The translations under genes were made by a program, and so were the position numbers. Shown here piece by piece: positions 32,829-42,579 of a stretch of DNA of 64,000 nucleotides. Source of the stretch: Lachnoclostridium sp. An138 (GTDB lineage: Bacteria; Bacillota; Clostridia; Lachnospirales; Lachnospiraceae); the NCBI RefSeq assembly GCF_002160765.1, contig NZ_NFLF01000005.1, forward strand, positions 1 through 64,000, in the 5' to 3' direction. Within the stretch, counting starts at the first letter, position 1; each line of letters begins with the position of its first letter. The notes beneath the pieces were generated by a model. It saw only the letters and a program-made list of their open reading frames with translations, was not told the DNA's origin and ran no database searches.

Positions 32829-34594
32829 TACGCCATTCCCTCCAGTTCTGTCTGAATCTGGCTCAGAATCTCCCGGATTTCAGAGACTGCCGTCCGGATC
32901 TCCGCTTTTCGTTCCTCATCCTGGCGGGCTACCATCGCGGACTGTTCCACCTGCTCCTGAGCCGTGCGGATCTTATCCCCATAATATTCCGCCAGCTGCT
33001 TCTTTGCGTTTTCCCCCAGCTTTCCATAGACAGAGTCAACGGCCTGATTTACAGAGGCCCGCAGCCCCGGATACTGCCTGCCGATGGAACGCAGGATATC
33101 CGGCGCTTTGTCCGCCATCTCCTTCTGGCGCATGGCTCCTGCCACGCCGTCCGCCACCAGGCTCAAAAGGGCAAGGCTTCCCACCTTGGACACCACATAG
33201 CTCACGTTGTCGCCTTTCGTCCAGGTCCGGTTGTCCAGAGTAAAACGGAAGCCATAGGAGCTGTTCACCTTGGTTTTGGAAAGCTTTGCGGACAGCTCCG
33301 CCGAAATCTCCTCCAGCAGATCATAGAGATACAGAGTATGCTGCTCGATGCAGCGGTTCATTCCCTCCTGAATCGTATCGATGCAGTAAAAGGTGTAATA
33401 TTTGCTCAGCTCCGCAGCCGGTATGTCTGTGAGCGTTCCCGTCTCCTGCTGCATATCGTCCAGCAGCTCTCCCATCCACATCCGGCTCTCAGTCTTCATG
33501 GAATCTATGAGACGGTCGATCCTGCGTCCGGTCTCCTCCTGCGTCCGGATCTGGCTTTCCTTCTGCTCCTGAACGCGCTCCATGGCAGCCTTCACGTCCT
33601 GGCTGCTCATAGAAAGCCCGTCCTCCAGCGCCGTCAGACTCTCCGAGAGCTCCGCGATCATGCCCCGGGCCAGCCGCTGCATCCGATCCGGCAGAATCGT
33701 CTCCTTCTTCGCCTCCACCAGCCGGTTCAGCTCCTCCCGGAACCGGTCAAAACGCTCCCCCAGCTGCGCCTCCATCTGAGGATTCGGCCTCTCCTCTCTC
33801 AGCTGCCTGCACCGCTCATCCAGAGCGCTTAAGAGCCAGGGTTCCTGGCCCGGAAGCAGGTTCTGAATCCGGGAAACCAGAAGACTTCTCATTCTCTCGT
33901 AATCCTCTTCGCTGTTCAGCACATCCAGATAATTTCCCACCAGAAGCAGATCCGTGTACTTCTGCGGGACAATCATGGTCTTCAGAAACAGCTGTTCTGT
34001 CTGGGACAGCGGATAATTGACAGAAAACACATAGACCACCGCGTCTGCCTGGGCCAGAGCCTCCTCCACCAGCCCGCCGAAATCCCGCATGGAGTCTCCC
34101 AGACCCGGCGTGTCCACCACGGCCGTCTGCTTCAGAAAATCGACGGGTCTCTGAAGCTCTATCTGCCGGAAGGAAAAGCCTGTCTGACGCATCAGGGCTT
34201 CCAGATTTTCTCTCTGCATCTCCTCATCGGACAGCTGCAGCTTCTTTCCTCCCGGAAGCACCGCCTCATTGGAATGAGGGCCATAGATGATCCGGTTCAG
34301 GGTCACGGTCTCCGGCGTCACATTGACAGGCGTTACGTCCTCTCCGAGAAGGGCATTGATCAGAGAGGATTTCCCCCTCTTGAACTCTCCGCAGACCACC
34401 AGGGTAAAGGGGTCGTTCCGGCGGCTCAGAATGTCCTTCTCCCAGCGGGCGGCCAGATTTATGAAGCTCTCTCCCAGAAGACTGCGGTAACGGCTGTCGA
34501 ATCGGAACACCTTCAGCTTATCCAGCTGGTTCTCCAGAAGCCGGGTGATCTCATCCGGATCGTATGTAATTCGATTCTCTATTCCTGCTCCCAT
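32828..34594 (-). CDS. Dynamin-like GTPase (first of three)
   Basis: A 588-residue bacterial dynamin-like protein. G1 GEFKRGKSS (69-77), G2 Thr in VTPETVTLNR, and G3 DTPGLGD (about 155) are clear; G4 reads VGNYLD instead of NKxD, a departure seen in some dynamins. A long helical stalk (290-420, many Glu/Arg/Leu) and a short hydrophobic patch near 470-490 (VGSLALLSLVADGVAG) may contact membrane. These GTPases tubulate or fuse membranes, often as pairs. It is the last of three GTPase genes here, 12 nt after the M48 gene. Confidence 0.85.
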   Translation of the reverse strand: MGAGIENRITYDPDEITRLLENQLDKLKVFRFDSRYRSLLGESFINLAARWEKDILSRRNDPFTLVVCGEFKRGKSSLINALLGEDVTPVNVTPETVTLNRIIYGPHSNEAVLPGGKKLQLSDEEMQRENLEALMRQTGFSFRQIELQRPVDFLKQTAVVDTPGLGDSMRDFGGLVEEALAQADAVVYVFSVNYPLSQTEQLFLKTMIVPQKYTDLLLVGNYLDVLNSEEDYERMRSLLVSRIQNLLPGQEPWLLSALDERCRQLREERPNPQMEAQLGERFDRFREELNRLVEAKKETILPDRMQRLARGMIAELSESLTALEDGLSMSSQDVKAAMERVQEQKESQIRTQEETGRRIDRLIDSMKTESRMWMGELLDDMQQETGTLTDIPAAELSKYYTFYCIDTIQEGMNRCIEQHTLYLYDLLEEISAELSAKLSKTKVNSSYGFRFTLDNRTWTKGDNVSYVVSKVGSLALLSLVADGVAGAMRQKEMADKAPDILRSIGRQYPGLRASVNQAVDSVYGKLGENAKKQLAEYYGDKIRTAQEQVEQSAMVARQDEERKAEIRTAVSEIREILSQIQTELEGMA

Positions 34595-34606
34595 ACTCTT
34601 CCCCCT

Positions 34607-35593
34607 CTACTTTCCTTTCCGTATTACGTCCACATAACGGCGGCAGCGCTCGTCCGTCTCCTCCTTCGTGCAGACGCTCTGTCCCGCTTCCTTCAGCTCC
34701 GGCCTCCAGCGGTAAAATACCTCGCACCGGGCAAATTCCATCTCTGCCATGATCCGCCGTACAGCAGCAGGATGATCCGCGAACAGCTCCTCCAGGCGCA
34801 CCAGCGTGCCCATCTGCATCTCCAGCTGCTTTTTCAGGGCCTCCAGATTCACCGTTTCTTTATCGCCTATGGCAGCGCCGTAGAGCAGCTTTGCGTTTAC
34901 GCTGTAAGCGTCCTCCACCCGCTCGCTGCAGATCATGCCTGCCCGGTCGCAGGTCACCTCCGCCGCCCGGTCCCATGCGTTCAGAAGAAACTGAACGCCC
35001 TGGGTCATCAGATTCATCAGCTGAACGGAGAGAAGGCCCGCGGCAGAGGTCCCCGCAGCCACCAGAATCTGTCTCAGTATATCGTAAATACCATGCTGAT
35101 TCTGAATATGGCCGCATTCATGGCCGATGACGCAGCGCAGCTCTCCCGGCGTCATTCTCTCATACAGACCGCTGTGAATGATAATCAACGGCTCGATATC
35201 ATCTGTACATATCGTAAGGGCATTCAGCGTCTGATCATTGATGATATAAATATTGGGGATGCCGATTCCCAGGATTCTGGCACAGTCGCAGCCCATCTGG
35301 TAGACATCCGGATACTGCTCCGGCCCTACCAGCAGCCCCGATATGTTGATCTCCTGCAGCGTCCGGCTGGCGTAGGTCCCGCATATCTTCTTCGCCACAC
35401 TGTAAAAATGGGGAATCGCGTCCAGCCGTTTCCGGTACTCATAGTCTGAGGAAAAGGCATAATCCGGAAGGCCGTTTCCCGACATTCTTCTCTCTTCCAC
35501 AGCCTTTCTCCTCGCCGTGTAGGCGCGGAAGCTGTGCTCCATGCTGCGGAGCGGAGACGGATTCTCCTGATCCGCGTAATTTTCTCTAAGCAT
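34607..35593 (-). CDS. M48-family zinc metallopeptidase
   Basis: A 328-residue zinc endopeptidase. The HECGH motif is near 158-163 (CVIGHECGHIQNQHG), and the third ligand Glu is in AAEVTCDRAGM. Hydrophobic stretches near 172-205 (ILVAAGTSAAGLLSVQLM) suggest membrane association, though it lacks the usual several helices of HtpX. M48 enzymes degrade misfolded or membrane proteins. It overlaps the upstream GTPase gene by 8 nt and precedes the next by 12 nt, so it is tightly bound to the dynamin trio and may process them or their cargo. Confidence 0.85.
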   Translation of the reverse strand: MLRENYADQENPSPLRSMEHSFRAYTARRKAVEERRMSGNGLPDYAFSSDYEYRKRLDAIPHFYSVAKKICGTYASRTLQEINISGLLVGPEQYPDVYQMGCDCARILGIGIPNIYIINDQTLNALTICTDDIEPLIIIHSGLYERMTPGELRCVIGHECGHIQNQHGIYDILRQILVAAGTSAAGLLSVQLMNLMTQGVQFLLNAWDRAAEVTCDRAGMICSERVEDAYSVNAKLLYGAAIGDKETVNLEALKKQLEMQMGTLVRLEELFADHPAAVRRIMAEMEFARCEVFYRWRPELKEAGQSVCTKEETDERCRRYVDVIRKGK

Positions 35594-37658
35594 AGGCTTC
35601 TCCTTCCTCCATCCGGCCGCCCTTCAGCACCTTTCCTACCTTGGCGGATACCGGTTCCAGCTTCTCCAGAATCTGCTTTACCGTTCTCTGGTTTTCCTCG
35701 TAATCCTCCTGAAGCTTCTGGCGCTGCATCTCGTTCTGGAGCAGATCCTCCTTGATGGCGTCGATGGTTCCCTGGGTATCCTTCAGCATAACCTCGCATT
35801 CCTCTTCCAGGGCCGCGGTAAGGCTTTCAAATACGCCGGACACTCTCTGGCGCACCCACTGCTCCAGCTCGCCTCTGGCCTCCATATCCGCAATCATGTC
35901 GTCCAGATTCTTCTTCATCGCAGCGCGGATCTCCGCCAGCTTCTTTTCTCCCACATCCCGCTTAAACACTTTTTTCACAAGGAATTTACTGGCTACAGGG
36001 CCTGCCGCCAGCGCGATCAGGGACAGCGGAAGGGCGGGAAGGGAGATCGCCATCAGAGCCGCCGCAGTGGCGAGCTGGGCCGCGAGACCGGCTGCTCCTC
36101 CGAGAGCCGCGCCCTTGAAGCCTGCCTCCTTATAGCCCTCGATGATACCGCCCAGGCCGAAGCCGCCTACTGTCATGGCCAGCGCATACTCGGCTGCAAT
36201 GCTCAAGGAATCTCCTGTCTTCCAGGAAGCTCCCGTTCCAATGCCCGAACGCAGGGAATCCAGACGGCTGGATACCTCCTGGGCGAAGCTGCCCAGACGG
36301 GCCGCCTCCTTTCCTGCGATATCACGAAGCTGCATTTCTATCTTTTCCGAAAAAGCGCTCATGGACGCTTCCATTTCCGTGCTGACTGCCTTCTGCAGCT
36401 CTGCCACGGCAGCGTCCTGCCCGCCCTTTGTACCAAGCGTGCCCGTGTCTATATAAGTATTGTCCAGCGTATCCAGAAGCCTCTCCCGAAGAGTCGGATA
36501 AAAGTCCGCCACCTGCCCTGTCAGCTGATCCCTGGCCGCAATGGCATTGTTCCGGAGCCTCTTCTTTTCTTCCGTCTTCTGGGCGCGTATTGTCTCGATC
36601 TGCTCGAGAGCCTCCTTCTGCTGCTGCTCGAACTCCTGGCTGCTCATCTGGAGGGCGTTCTTTCTCGTCTCGATGGCCTTCAGGATCTCCTGGGCGCCGC
36701 GTCCCATGACGCTCAAGGGAATCTGAAGCTCCAGGGCTCCCCTCTCTTCGGTCAGCATCCGCGTCAGCTCCTGCTCAAAGGCCAGCGTGCCGCTCTTCTC
36801 TATCAGCTTCAGATCGCCGTCCATCTTTCCCTCCAGAGCGTCCAGAGCCGAAAACGGAAAGACCTTGATATTGCCCAGCTTTCTCTTCGCATCCTCATAC
36901 TCATCAGAACCTGCTCCATAGTTTCTCTCTATGCTTTCCAGAACCTTTTCCTGAATCCGGTTTTTGATATTATCTACGACGTCCTGGCGGCGGGAGGCCG
37001 GACGGATGGTGTCAATCTTGTTGACCAGGAACAGAAGCCTCCCCAGATCGCTTGTCATCAGCTTGTTCAGCACGAAATCCGCCTCACTCATACTGAAGGG
37101 GCTTTCCGGAACCATCACCAGGATGACCACGTCCAGCTTCGGAATAATCTCCTCCGTGACACGGCTCATCCGCTCGTCATCGTTGAGCCCCGGCGTATCC
37201 ACGATATCCACGCCGTTCTGGCAGAATTTGCAGGGATAGTACACAACGGCCTCCTCCACCTTTGCCGCCCTGGCTTCCTTTTCCTTGTCCAGCTTCGTCA
37301 CATAATCCGGCAGCTGGTCGATCCCTATCTCCATCTCGCTGCCGTCGCGCATCTGAAGCACCACATGGGGCGTCAGATCATAGGTTACCCGATTCATCGT
37401 AGCCGAAGTCGGAAGGATATCCGACGGCATAATTTCCTTCTCCAGAAGGGAATTGATTACTGTACTTTTTCCCCGTCTGAATTCTCCGAGAATGCCCACC
37501 GCGAACTTGCGCCGCTCCAGCTTTTCCCGGCTGGCCTCCAGCTGCTTTGCCGTCTCCTCCAGATTCATTCTGGCGGCCGCTTTCTGCATCTGGACCAGGC
37601 CGGTATTTACCTGCGTCACCATATTCTGATAGCTTGTGTATCTTGCGTCATTATTCAT
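35586..37658 (-). CDS. Dynamin-like GTPase with membrane paddle (second of three)
   Basis: A 690-residue GTPase. G1 GEFRRGKST (58-66), G2 in PTSATMNR, G3 DTPGLND (about 148), G4 VNKID (about 213). After a helical stalk comes a Gly/Ala-rich hydrophobic hairpin (about 490-560, VGGFGLGGIIEGYKEAGF then AALMAISLPALPLSLIALAA), a likely membrane-insertion paddle. The C-terminal 130 residues are coiled coil. It is the only trio member with an obvious paddle, so it probably anchors a hetero-oligomer. It overlaps the neighbouring GTPase gene by 8 nt on one side and the M48 gene by 8 nt on the other. Confidence 0.88.
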   Translation of the reverse strand: MNNDARYTSYQNMVTQVNTGLVQMQKAAARMNLEETAKQLEASREKLERRKFAVGILGEFRRGKSTVINSLLEKEIMPSDILPTSATMNRVTYDLTPHVVLQMRDGSEMEIGIDQLPDYVTKLDKEKEARAAKVEEAVVYYPCKFCQNGVDIVDTPGLNDDERMSRVTEEIIPKLDVVILVMVPESPFSMSEADFVLNKLMTSDLGRLLFLVNKIDTIRPASRRQDVVDNIKNRIQEKVLESIERNYGAGSDEYEDAKRKLGNIKVFPFSALDALEGKMDGDLKLIEKSGTLAFEQELTRMLTEERGALELQIPLSVMGRGAQEILKAIETRKNALQMSSQEFEQQQKEALEQIETIRAQKTEEKKRLRNNAIAARDQLTGQVADFYPTLRERLLDTLDNTYIDTGTLGTKGGQDAAVAELQKAVSTEMEASMSAFSEKIEMQLRDIAGKEAARLGSFAQEVSSRLDSLRSGIGTGASWKTGDSLSIAAEYALAMTVGGFGLGGIIEGYKEAGFKGAALGGAAGLAAQLATAAALMAISLPALPLSLIALAAGPVASKFLVKKVFKRDVGEKKLAEIRAAMKKNLDDMIADMEARGELEQWVRQRVSGVFESLTAALEEECEVMLKDTQGTIDAIKEDLLQNEMQRQKLQEDYEENQRTVKQILEKLEPVSAKVGKVLKGGRMEEGEAYA

Positions 37659-39462
37659 AACCTTTCTCCCCTTCCATAGTATTTGAAAGTTCCTTTATAA
37701 AATCCGCCTCCAGGCGGCTGTTTTCCTGGGCAAGCTTCCTGAGACGCTCCAGAAGCTCCGGGCTCTGAAGCCTCTTTTCCCTGGCTTCCCACTGCGCGAT
37801 CCGGGCATTCTCCGCCTGGTACAGGGCCATCACAAGCTTATTCAGAGCTCCCAAGACCTGCGAGGAGGCCTGCTTCAGGCTCTCCGTGATCTGGGTCTTC
37901 GTCCCGACACACCAGATATTCACCGAGTCGGAGACTGCCTGCCGGACATAGACGATCAGATCCGGGGCCAGCAGCAGAGCTCTGGCGGGAACCGGACTTT
38001 TCGTCCAGCTGAAGCGATTTATCGGAAGCTCTGTGGAAAATGGCTGTGAACCGCGCAGCTCCTCCGCCATCTCTCTGACCTTTTCCAGCCTGCTCTCCTG
38101 AAGTATGGGAAGACTGCAGATCTGATTCATCAGTCCCTGATACCAGACTGTGAGCGCCTGCGCGCAGAGCTTCTGCAGCTCCGGCCTAAAGCTTTCCTGG
38201 ATTCGCGCGTTCAGGTCCTTCATACTTTTTACGGCCTGAGCCTGGAGCGTCCGGTCAATCACATCCGCGTCCAACACCCGCACCGTGGACAGGCATCTGA
38301 CAAAGCCCTTCCCTGTCTCGTCCCGTATTTGGGAAAATTCATCTGTCATCTGCCAGAGCTTCTGTTTCAGGGCGTCCAGAGTCTTTATGTCTGCCAGCGT
38401 ATAGCAGGCCTCCGCAAATTCCTTTCTTCCCGCCTTCAGCCCTTCCTTTCGGTCTTCGCACTCTGCCCTCAGAGCCGGCAGCCATTTTTCATAGTCCTCT
38501 GCAATTTTCCGGACGGTATGGACCGCTCTCAGAACTGTATTGTTATTCTGGCTGGCCAGGATAATCTGGGGCAGCCGGCTGTTCAACTCCGCAAAGCCGC
38601 TTCTTTCCAGCAGCTCCTCATCCCCGTACTGCCGCGCCTCCAGAGCGTCCAGAGAGCAGACGCCGAACAGGATGGGCTCGTTTAAAATCCGGCGGAATTT
38701 TTCAAATACAGGCTCGTTTTCCCCGTGGGTCTCCTGCAGCCGCGCATACGTCTTTTCGGGAATCTGTGAGGACAGGTAGGAGAGAAATTTCTTTCTCTGC
38801 TCCTCCCCGCGTATCTCATCGATCTTCGTCACCACCACTATGATCTGACAGATCTCTTCGCTCTCCAGAAGCTTTGCCATGAACCGGCTTTCTGTCTCGC
38901 TGAACGGGCTTCCCGGCGACAGGGTCACGACGGCCAGGTCGATGTGCTCCAGCTGGGACAGGGTCACGTCGTTCATCGCCATATCGTCATTCATGCCGGG
39001 CGTGTCGATGAGGTCCACGTGATTCTGGCAGAAGATCGAGGGGTATTCCACGACGGCTTCCTCTATCTGGGCGGCCGCGTTCTCCGATTCCCTGGTAAGC
39101 TTCGTCACATACCGGGACAGCTCCTCGATTCTGACATCCTCCCGTCTCCCATCCCTGTAGCAGAGATATGCCTTCGGCACAGCTCCATAGGTAATCCGGT
39201 TCAGAGTCGCCGTCGTGGGAAGCGCGTCTGTGGGAAGGATCTCCCTTCCCAGCAGCGCGTTGACGAAGGTGCTCTTTCCTCTCCGGAATTCTCCCACCAC
39301 TGCCACCCGGAATTTCCTTGTGCGGATCAGCTCCTGCTCCTTTCGAATCTGCCCCAGGAGCTCCTGCACTCCTGTCAGCTCTTCCATTCCCTCCCAGAGC
39401 TGCCCGAGCCTCACCAGATATTCATAGGACTGAAATTCATAATACTGATAGTCGATTGCCAT
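37651..39462 (-). CDS. Dynamin-like GTPase (third of three)
   Basis: A 603-residue GTPase. G1 GEFRRGKST (57-65), G2 in PTTATLNR, G3 DTPGMND (about 148), G4 VTKID (about 212). The helical stalk continues to the end, with a modest hydrophobic patch near 490-510 (ARALLLAPDLIVYV). It is closer in its G domain to the second GTPase than to the first. First GTPase gene to be transcribed; coupled to the next by overlap. Three adjacent dynamin-like genes suggest a mixed complex acting on the inner face of the membrane. Confidence 0.87.
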   Translation of the reverse strand: MAIDYQYYEFQSYEYLVRLGQLWEGMEELTGVQELLGQIRKEQELIRTRKFRVAVVGEFRRGKSTFVNALLGREILPTDALPTTATLNRITYGAVPKAYLCYRDGRREDVRIEELSRYVTKLTRESENAAAQIEEAVVEYPSIFCQNHVDLIDTPGMNDDMAMNDVTLSQLEHIDLAVVTLSPGSPFSETESRFMAKLLESEEICQIIVVVTKIDEIRGEEQRKKFLSYLSSQIPEKTYARLQETHGENEPVFEKFRRILNEPILFGVCSLDALEARQYGDEELLERSGFAELNSRLPQIILASQNNNTVLRAVHTVRKIAEDYEKWLPALRAECEDRKEGLKAGRKEFAEACYTLADIKTLDALKQKLWQMTDEFSQIRDETGKGFVRCLSTVRVLDADVIDRTLQAQAVKSMKDLNARIQESFRPELQKLCAQALTVWYQGLMNQICSLPILQESRLEKVREMAEELRGSQPFSTELPINRFSWTKSPVPARALLLAPDLIVYVRQAVSDSVNIWCVGTKTQITESLKQASSQVLGALNKLVMALYQAENARIAQWEAREKRLQSPELLERLRKLAQENSRLEADFIKELSNTMEGEKGYE

Positions 39463-39550
39463 AGCTCCGGACTGCTCCTCTCATTCGTACTGTCTCTTCC
39501 GGCTTTTTTCGAAAAATCTTTTTTTCCAGACGCCGGACTTTCCCGGCCAG

Positions 39551-40198
39551 TCAGCCCAGATTCCGGGCAATCTGCACCACTGCCTCCTGAATCTTCCCGC
39601 TGTTCAGGGTTCCGGCAAAGGAATGTGTCTGTCCGTCCTTCATGACAAGGACTATGGTGTGGTAGAGGCCGCCGTATCTTCCTTCCCTGGCGCTCTGCAT
39701 ATCCCGGTAGCGGTAGACATCCACAGCTCCGTCTTTTTTCGCCTGCTTTGCCGCCGCCAGCATACCCACAGCTCCGAACATGGACGCAGCGCTGTTCCCC
39801 ATCTTTTTATGAAATTCCAGCCTGTCGTCATAGATCTTCACAGTGCCCGTCGCCTTTGCGATTCCCAGAGTAGGCTCCCCCTTATAATAAGACATCAGAT
39901 TCAGCTCCATCAGGAAGCGGCCCCTGGGAGCCGGAACAGGCTGCGGCGCGGGAACCGGCTGTGGAACCGGAACAGGCTGCGGTGTCGGTACCGGCCGCGG
40001 CGCGGGCTGCTCCGGCATCCTCTTTTCTGTGAGCCGCGTCCCGCAGTATTCACAGAAGAGCATATCCGGCGCGCCCTCCTCTCCGCAGTTCGGGCATATC
40101 TTTTTCACAGGCGCGGCCTGGGAGACCGCCCTGTTTCCACACTGGCTGCAAAACAGCGCCCCTTCTCTCATTTCATTTCCGCAATACTGGCATCTCAT
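39551..40198 (-). CDS. Zinc-ribbon protein with PH-like domain
   Basis: A 215-residue protein. Two ribbons (CQYCGNEM...FCSQCGNR and CPNCGEEG...FCEYCGTR, 3-55), a Pro-rich linker of PQPVP repeats (about 62-92), and a C-terminal PH-like domain (93-215: RFLMELNLMSYYKGEPTLGI, VKIYDDRLEFHKK, HTIVLVMKDG, final helix). The start at 40198 has GGGGAGAAGAG upstream and overlaps the response-regulator gene by 26 nt. Like the protein at 30995, it could link GTPases or chaperones to a lipid or protein target. Confidence 0.75.
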   Translation of the reverse strand: MRCQYCGNEMREGALFCSQCGNRAVSQAAPVKKICPNCGEEGAPDMLFCEYCGTRLTEKRMPEQPAPRPVPTPQPVPVPQPVPAPQPVPAPRGRFLMELNLMSYYKGEPTLGIAKATGTVKIYDDRLEFHKKMGNSAASMFGAVGMLAAAKQAKKDGAVDVYRYRDMQSAREGRYGGLYHTIVLVMKDGQTHSFAGTLNSGKIQEAVVQIARNLG

Positions 40199-40808
40199 GC
40201 TCTTCTCCCCTTTCCTGAAACATCCGGAACACATGCAGAACCTCTTTCTGATTCTTCAGTCCCAGCTTTTTTATCACTCTTCCCTTCTGGTTCGCCAGCG
40301 TCTTCGCCGACGAGTGGAAGTCATTTTCCTTTCCCATCATGATCTGAAATACGGCCATCTCCGCGTCCGAAAGCACGGACAGGGCCGAGGAAGCGATCAG
40401 GTATTCCTGCGCCGTATACTCCTTTGCGACAGCACGGATGTTTTCCACCAGAAGGGAAAGCTGATTCTTAAATACATAGCCTGACGCAAAAGCGTCTCTG
40501 GCAGCCCGCATGATCATGTCCGGCGTATTGATGGCCGTCAGGATCAGGACCTTGGCATCCGTCTGAATCCGAATTTCTCTGGAAAGACCGATCCCGTCCG
40601 CGGAAGACTTTCCCAGATTCAGATCCATCAGCACCACATCCGGCTCAGTCTCCAGCACCATCCTCATCACCTTTTCCGGCTCCGCGCAGTATCCGGCCAC
40701 AAGGATATCCTCCTGCTTTCTCAGGAGCTTCCGGATCAGAAAGGCAAAGTCCCCGTCATCCTCCACAATCAGCACCTTTACAGGCCCTTTCCGGAATTCC
40801 TCACTCAT
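40173..40808 (-). CDS. NarL-type response regulator
   Basis: A 211-residue response regulator. Receiver (1-130) with acidic pocket VEDD (15-18), phospho-acceptor Asp62 in VLMDLNLG, and Thr/Lys switch residues (ILTAINT; YVFKNQLS). The C-terminus holds a LuxR-like helix-turn-helix (LSDAEMAVFQIM then SSAKTLANQKGRVIKKLGLK). Start 40808 has AAGGAGGAAG upstream and overlaps the kinase gene by 8 nt. It is the obvious partner of the adjacent sensor kinase and a candidate regulator of the two matching start-region sites. Confidence 0.88.
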   Translation of the reverse strand: MSEEFRKGPVKVLIVEDDGDFAFLIRKLLRKQEDILVAGYCAEPEKVMRMVLETEPDVVLMDLNLGKSSADGIGLSREIRIQTDAKVLILTAINTPDMIMRAARDAFASGYVFKNQLSLLVENIRAVAKEYTAQEYLIASSALSVLSDAEMAVFQIMMGKENDFHSSAKTLANQKGRVIKKLGLKNQKEVLHVFRMFQERGEEHEMPVLRK

Positions 40809-42234
40809 TTGGCTTCCTCCTTCCCCTTTTCCTCCGCGGAAGACACAGGGTAAACTCGGTCCCATGCCGCTCCGGCTCCGTACTGCTGCGAATCTGAATA
40901 TAGCCTCCGTGGGCCTTTACCACATTTCGGCAGTAGGAAAGTCCCAGGCCGAAATGCTGCAGATCTGAATAGCCGCTGTAATACATTTCAAATATCTTCC
41001 CTATCTCCTGCTCCGGAATCCCGCGCCCTGTATCCGCCACACGAATCAGCGCCACATCCCGCTTCGGCGTCCGGTAGGAAAGCGTCAGCGTTCCCTGCTC
41101 TCCCATGGCATCCAGCGCGTTGCTCACCAGATTCCCCAGGGCCTCCCGCATATGTACCGGATCGCAGATAAGCTCCGGGTATCTCTCGTCTGCTTCGATT
41201 TTCACCTGCCCCCTCCAGGCCCCCGTCTGCTCGTCCGCCACGGTCCGCAGAAGTTCCGGAATATTGACAGGCTCCGCCTCTATATGAATTTCCCCTGTAT
41301 AGGCCGTGCTCTTCTGCGCAAACTTTTCAATATGCTCAATGGATCTCTCAATAATATTCAGCTCATCCCTCGTCTCCGGAATCTCCAGCTCGCGGATGAA
41401 CTGCACGCTGAGCCTCTGCTTCGCCATCTCATTTTTCAGCATATGCACCATGTATCTGGTGTTCTCCGGCATCTTTACAGGCTCCTCAGACCAGTCAAAA
41501 TGCTCCCGGCTCAGCCGCATTCCCCAGATCCCTTCGTGGAACAGATGATACAGATAATAGACAAACAGACAGAGAATAATGACCACATTCCCCTGCCAGA
41601 CCTTGTAAAGGTCCTCCAGTCCCAGCAGATGAAACCCGAAAATCGTGATCAGCCAGTACCAGAGCGGCAGAAGCACAATGACCGACACAAGACGCCTCTG
41701 CCGGAAGGAATAACTGTTTCTTTCCCTGGCAAGCGTACAGACAATGGGAATCGTAGCCAGCACTCCGTATATCAGATTGTAGAAAGCCACGATGGTATAG
41801 GCGCTGTCATTCGTAAGGGGAATCACCCTTGTCTGACTCCAGGGATAGACAATGCAGAAGCACAGCATGGGAAGAAAGAGGGCCAGCTCCGCCAGGTGGA
41901 AAAGCCTGGGAAAACGCTGATCCAGCCTTGCAAAATACAGGCCGCAGATCACCGCGCAGGGCATGGCCATATAATAAAGAACCGCCGTCAGAATCGAATT
42001 CAGCAGCTCATCTGCCTCATAGACAACTCCCAGCAGCGCCACCTGGCGGCCGGCCAGAAAGCCGCCGTAATAGATATATTCCTTCAGCACGCCCACGCTG
42101 AGCAGAAAGCCTGCGATAAAGCACCACTGGTTTACTTTATTTCTGGGACTTGAGACCAGAATCATAAAGTAAAGTCCCCATATCAGCATTGTAAATAAAA
42201 GCAGCGCCACATTCGGCAGTCCATTTTCAAACAT
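40801..42234 (-). CDS. Membrane sensor histidine kinase
   Basis: A 477-residue kinase. About seven membrane helices occupy 8-232 with short loops, a 7TM-type sensor. The phosphorylation segment has His264 in YMVHMLKNEM. The ATPase domain (335-470) has N-box EALGNLVSNALDAM, G1 VADTGRGIP and G2 FGLGLSYC. It senses an unknown membrane or small-molecule signal and phosphorylates the next gene's product. Start 42234 has GAGGGAGAAC 6 nt upstream; the longer frame from 42366 begins inside the promoter. First gene of the long chaperone/GTPase operon. Confidence 0.88.
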   Translation of the reverse strand: MFENGLPNVALLLFTMLIWGLYFMILVSSPRNKVNQWCFIAGFLLSVGVLKEYIYYGGFLAGRQVALLGVVYEADELLNSILTAVLYYMAMPCAVICGLYFARLDQRFPRLFHLAELALFLPMLCFCIVYPWSQTRVIPLTNDSAYTIVAFYNLIYGVLATIPIVCTLARERNSYSFRQRRLVSVIVLLPLWYWLITIFGFHLLGLEDLYKVWQGNVVIILCLFVYYLYHLFHEGIWGMRLSREHFDWSEEPVKMPENTRYMVHMLKNEMAKQRLSVQFIRELEIPETRDELNIIERSIEHIEKFAQKSTAYTGEIHIEAEPVNIPELLRTVADEQTGAWRGQVKIEADERYPELICDPVHMREALGNLVSNALDAMGEQGTLTLSYRTPKRDVALIRVADTGRGIPEQEIGKIFEMYYSGYSDLQHFGLGLSYCRNVVKAHGGYIQIRSSTEPERHGTEFTLCLPRRKRGRRKPNE

Positions 42235-42337
42235 CTTCCGTTCTCCCTCGATTTTCAGGGCTTCCCCGCTTTTCAGCCGCTCCACCGCGCTTCTGCGCCG
42301 GCTCTGGCCGCCAAAAAGCAACATTTCTCTAATTTTC

Positions 42338-42392
42338 AGCATATCATAGGACCTTTTGTCAGGCAACGGAATGGATTCCCATATTTTATGGG
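42338..42392 (-). promoter_or_regulatory. Start-region promoter and palindrome of the chaperone/GTPase operon
   Basis: Minus strand: palindrome CCCATA-3 nt-TATGGG (42392-42378), an 11-nt gap, -35 TTGCCT (42366-42361), 17-nt spacer, -10 TATGCT (42343-42338). The same elements with the same spacings and a conserved tail (GATATGCTGAAAAT) recur at 55844-55898. The palindrome lies at an activator-like position upstream of -35. Confidence 0.75.
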
Positions 42393-42516
42393 AAAATAAG
42401 CTGTTGACTTCCTGTCATGTCCCTATTATGACCCCTCCGCAGGGTCCGGAACGGCTCCAGGCATTTTTGCCTGCCCTGAAAGTATTTTTCCGTACAATTT
42501 CATATACTGACACGCA

Positions 42517-42563
42517 AAGACCCCGGGAAACATCCGTACACACGGATATCTCCCGGGGTCTTT
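42517..42563. terminator. Strong terminator, separated from its gene by a MITE
   Basis: A 13-bp stem AAAGACCCCGGGA (42517-42529) / TCCCGGGGTCTTT (42551-42563) with an inner ATCCGT/ACGGAT stem. T-runs lie on both strands. On the minus strand it follows the Rpn-type gene but is now about 245 bp away, because the MITE at 42588 sits between them. Confidence 0.75.
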
Positions 42564-42579
42564 CCTGTATTTTCAATCT

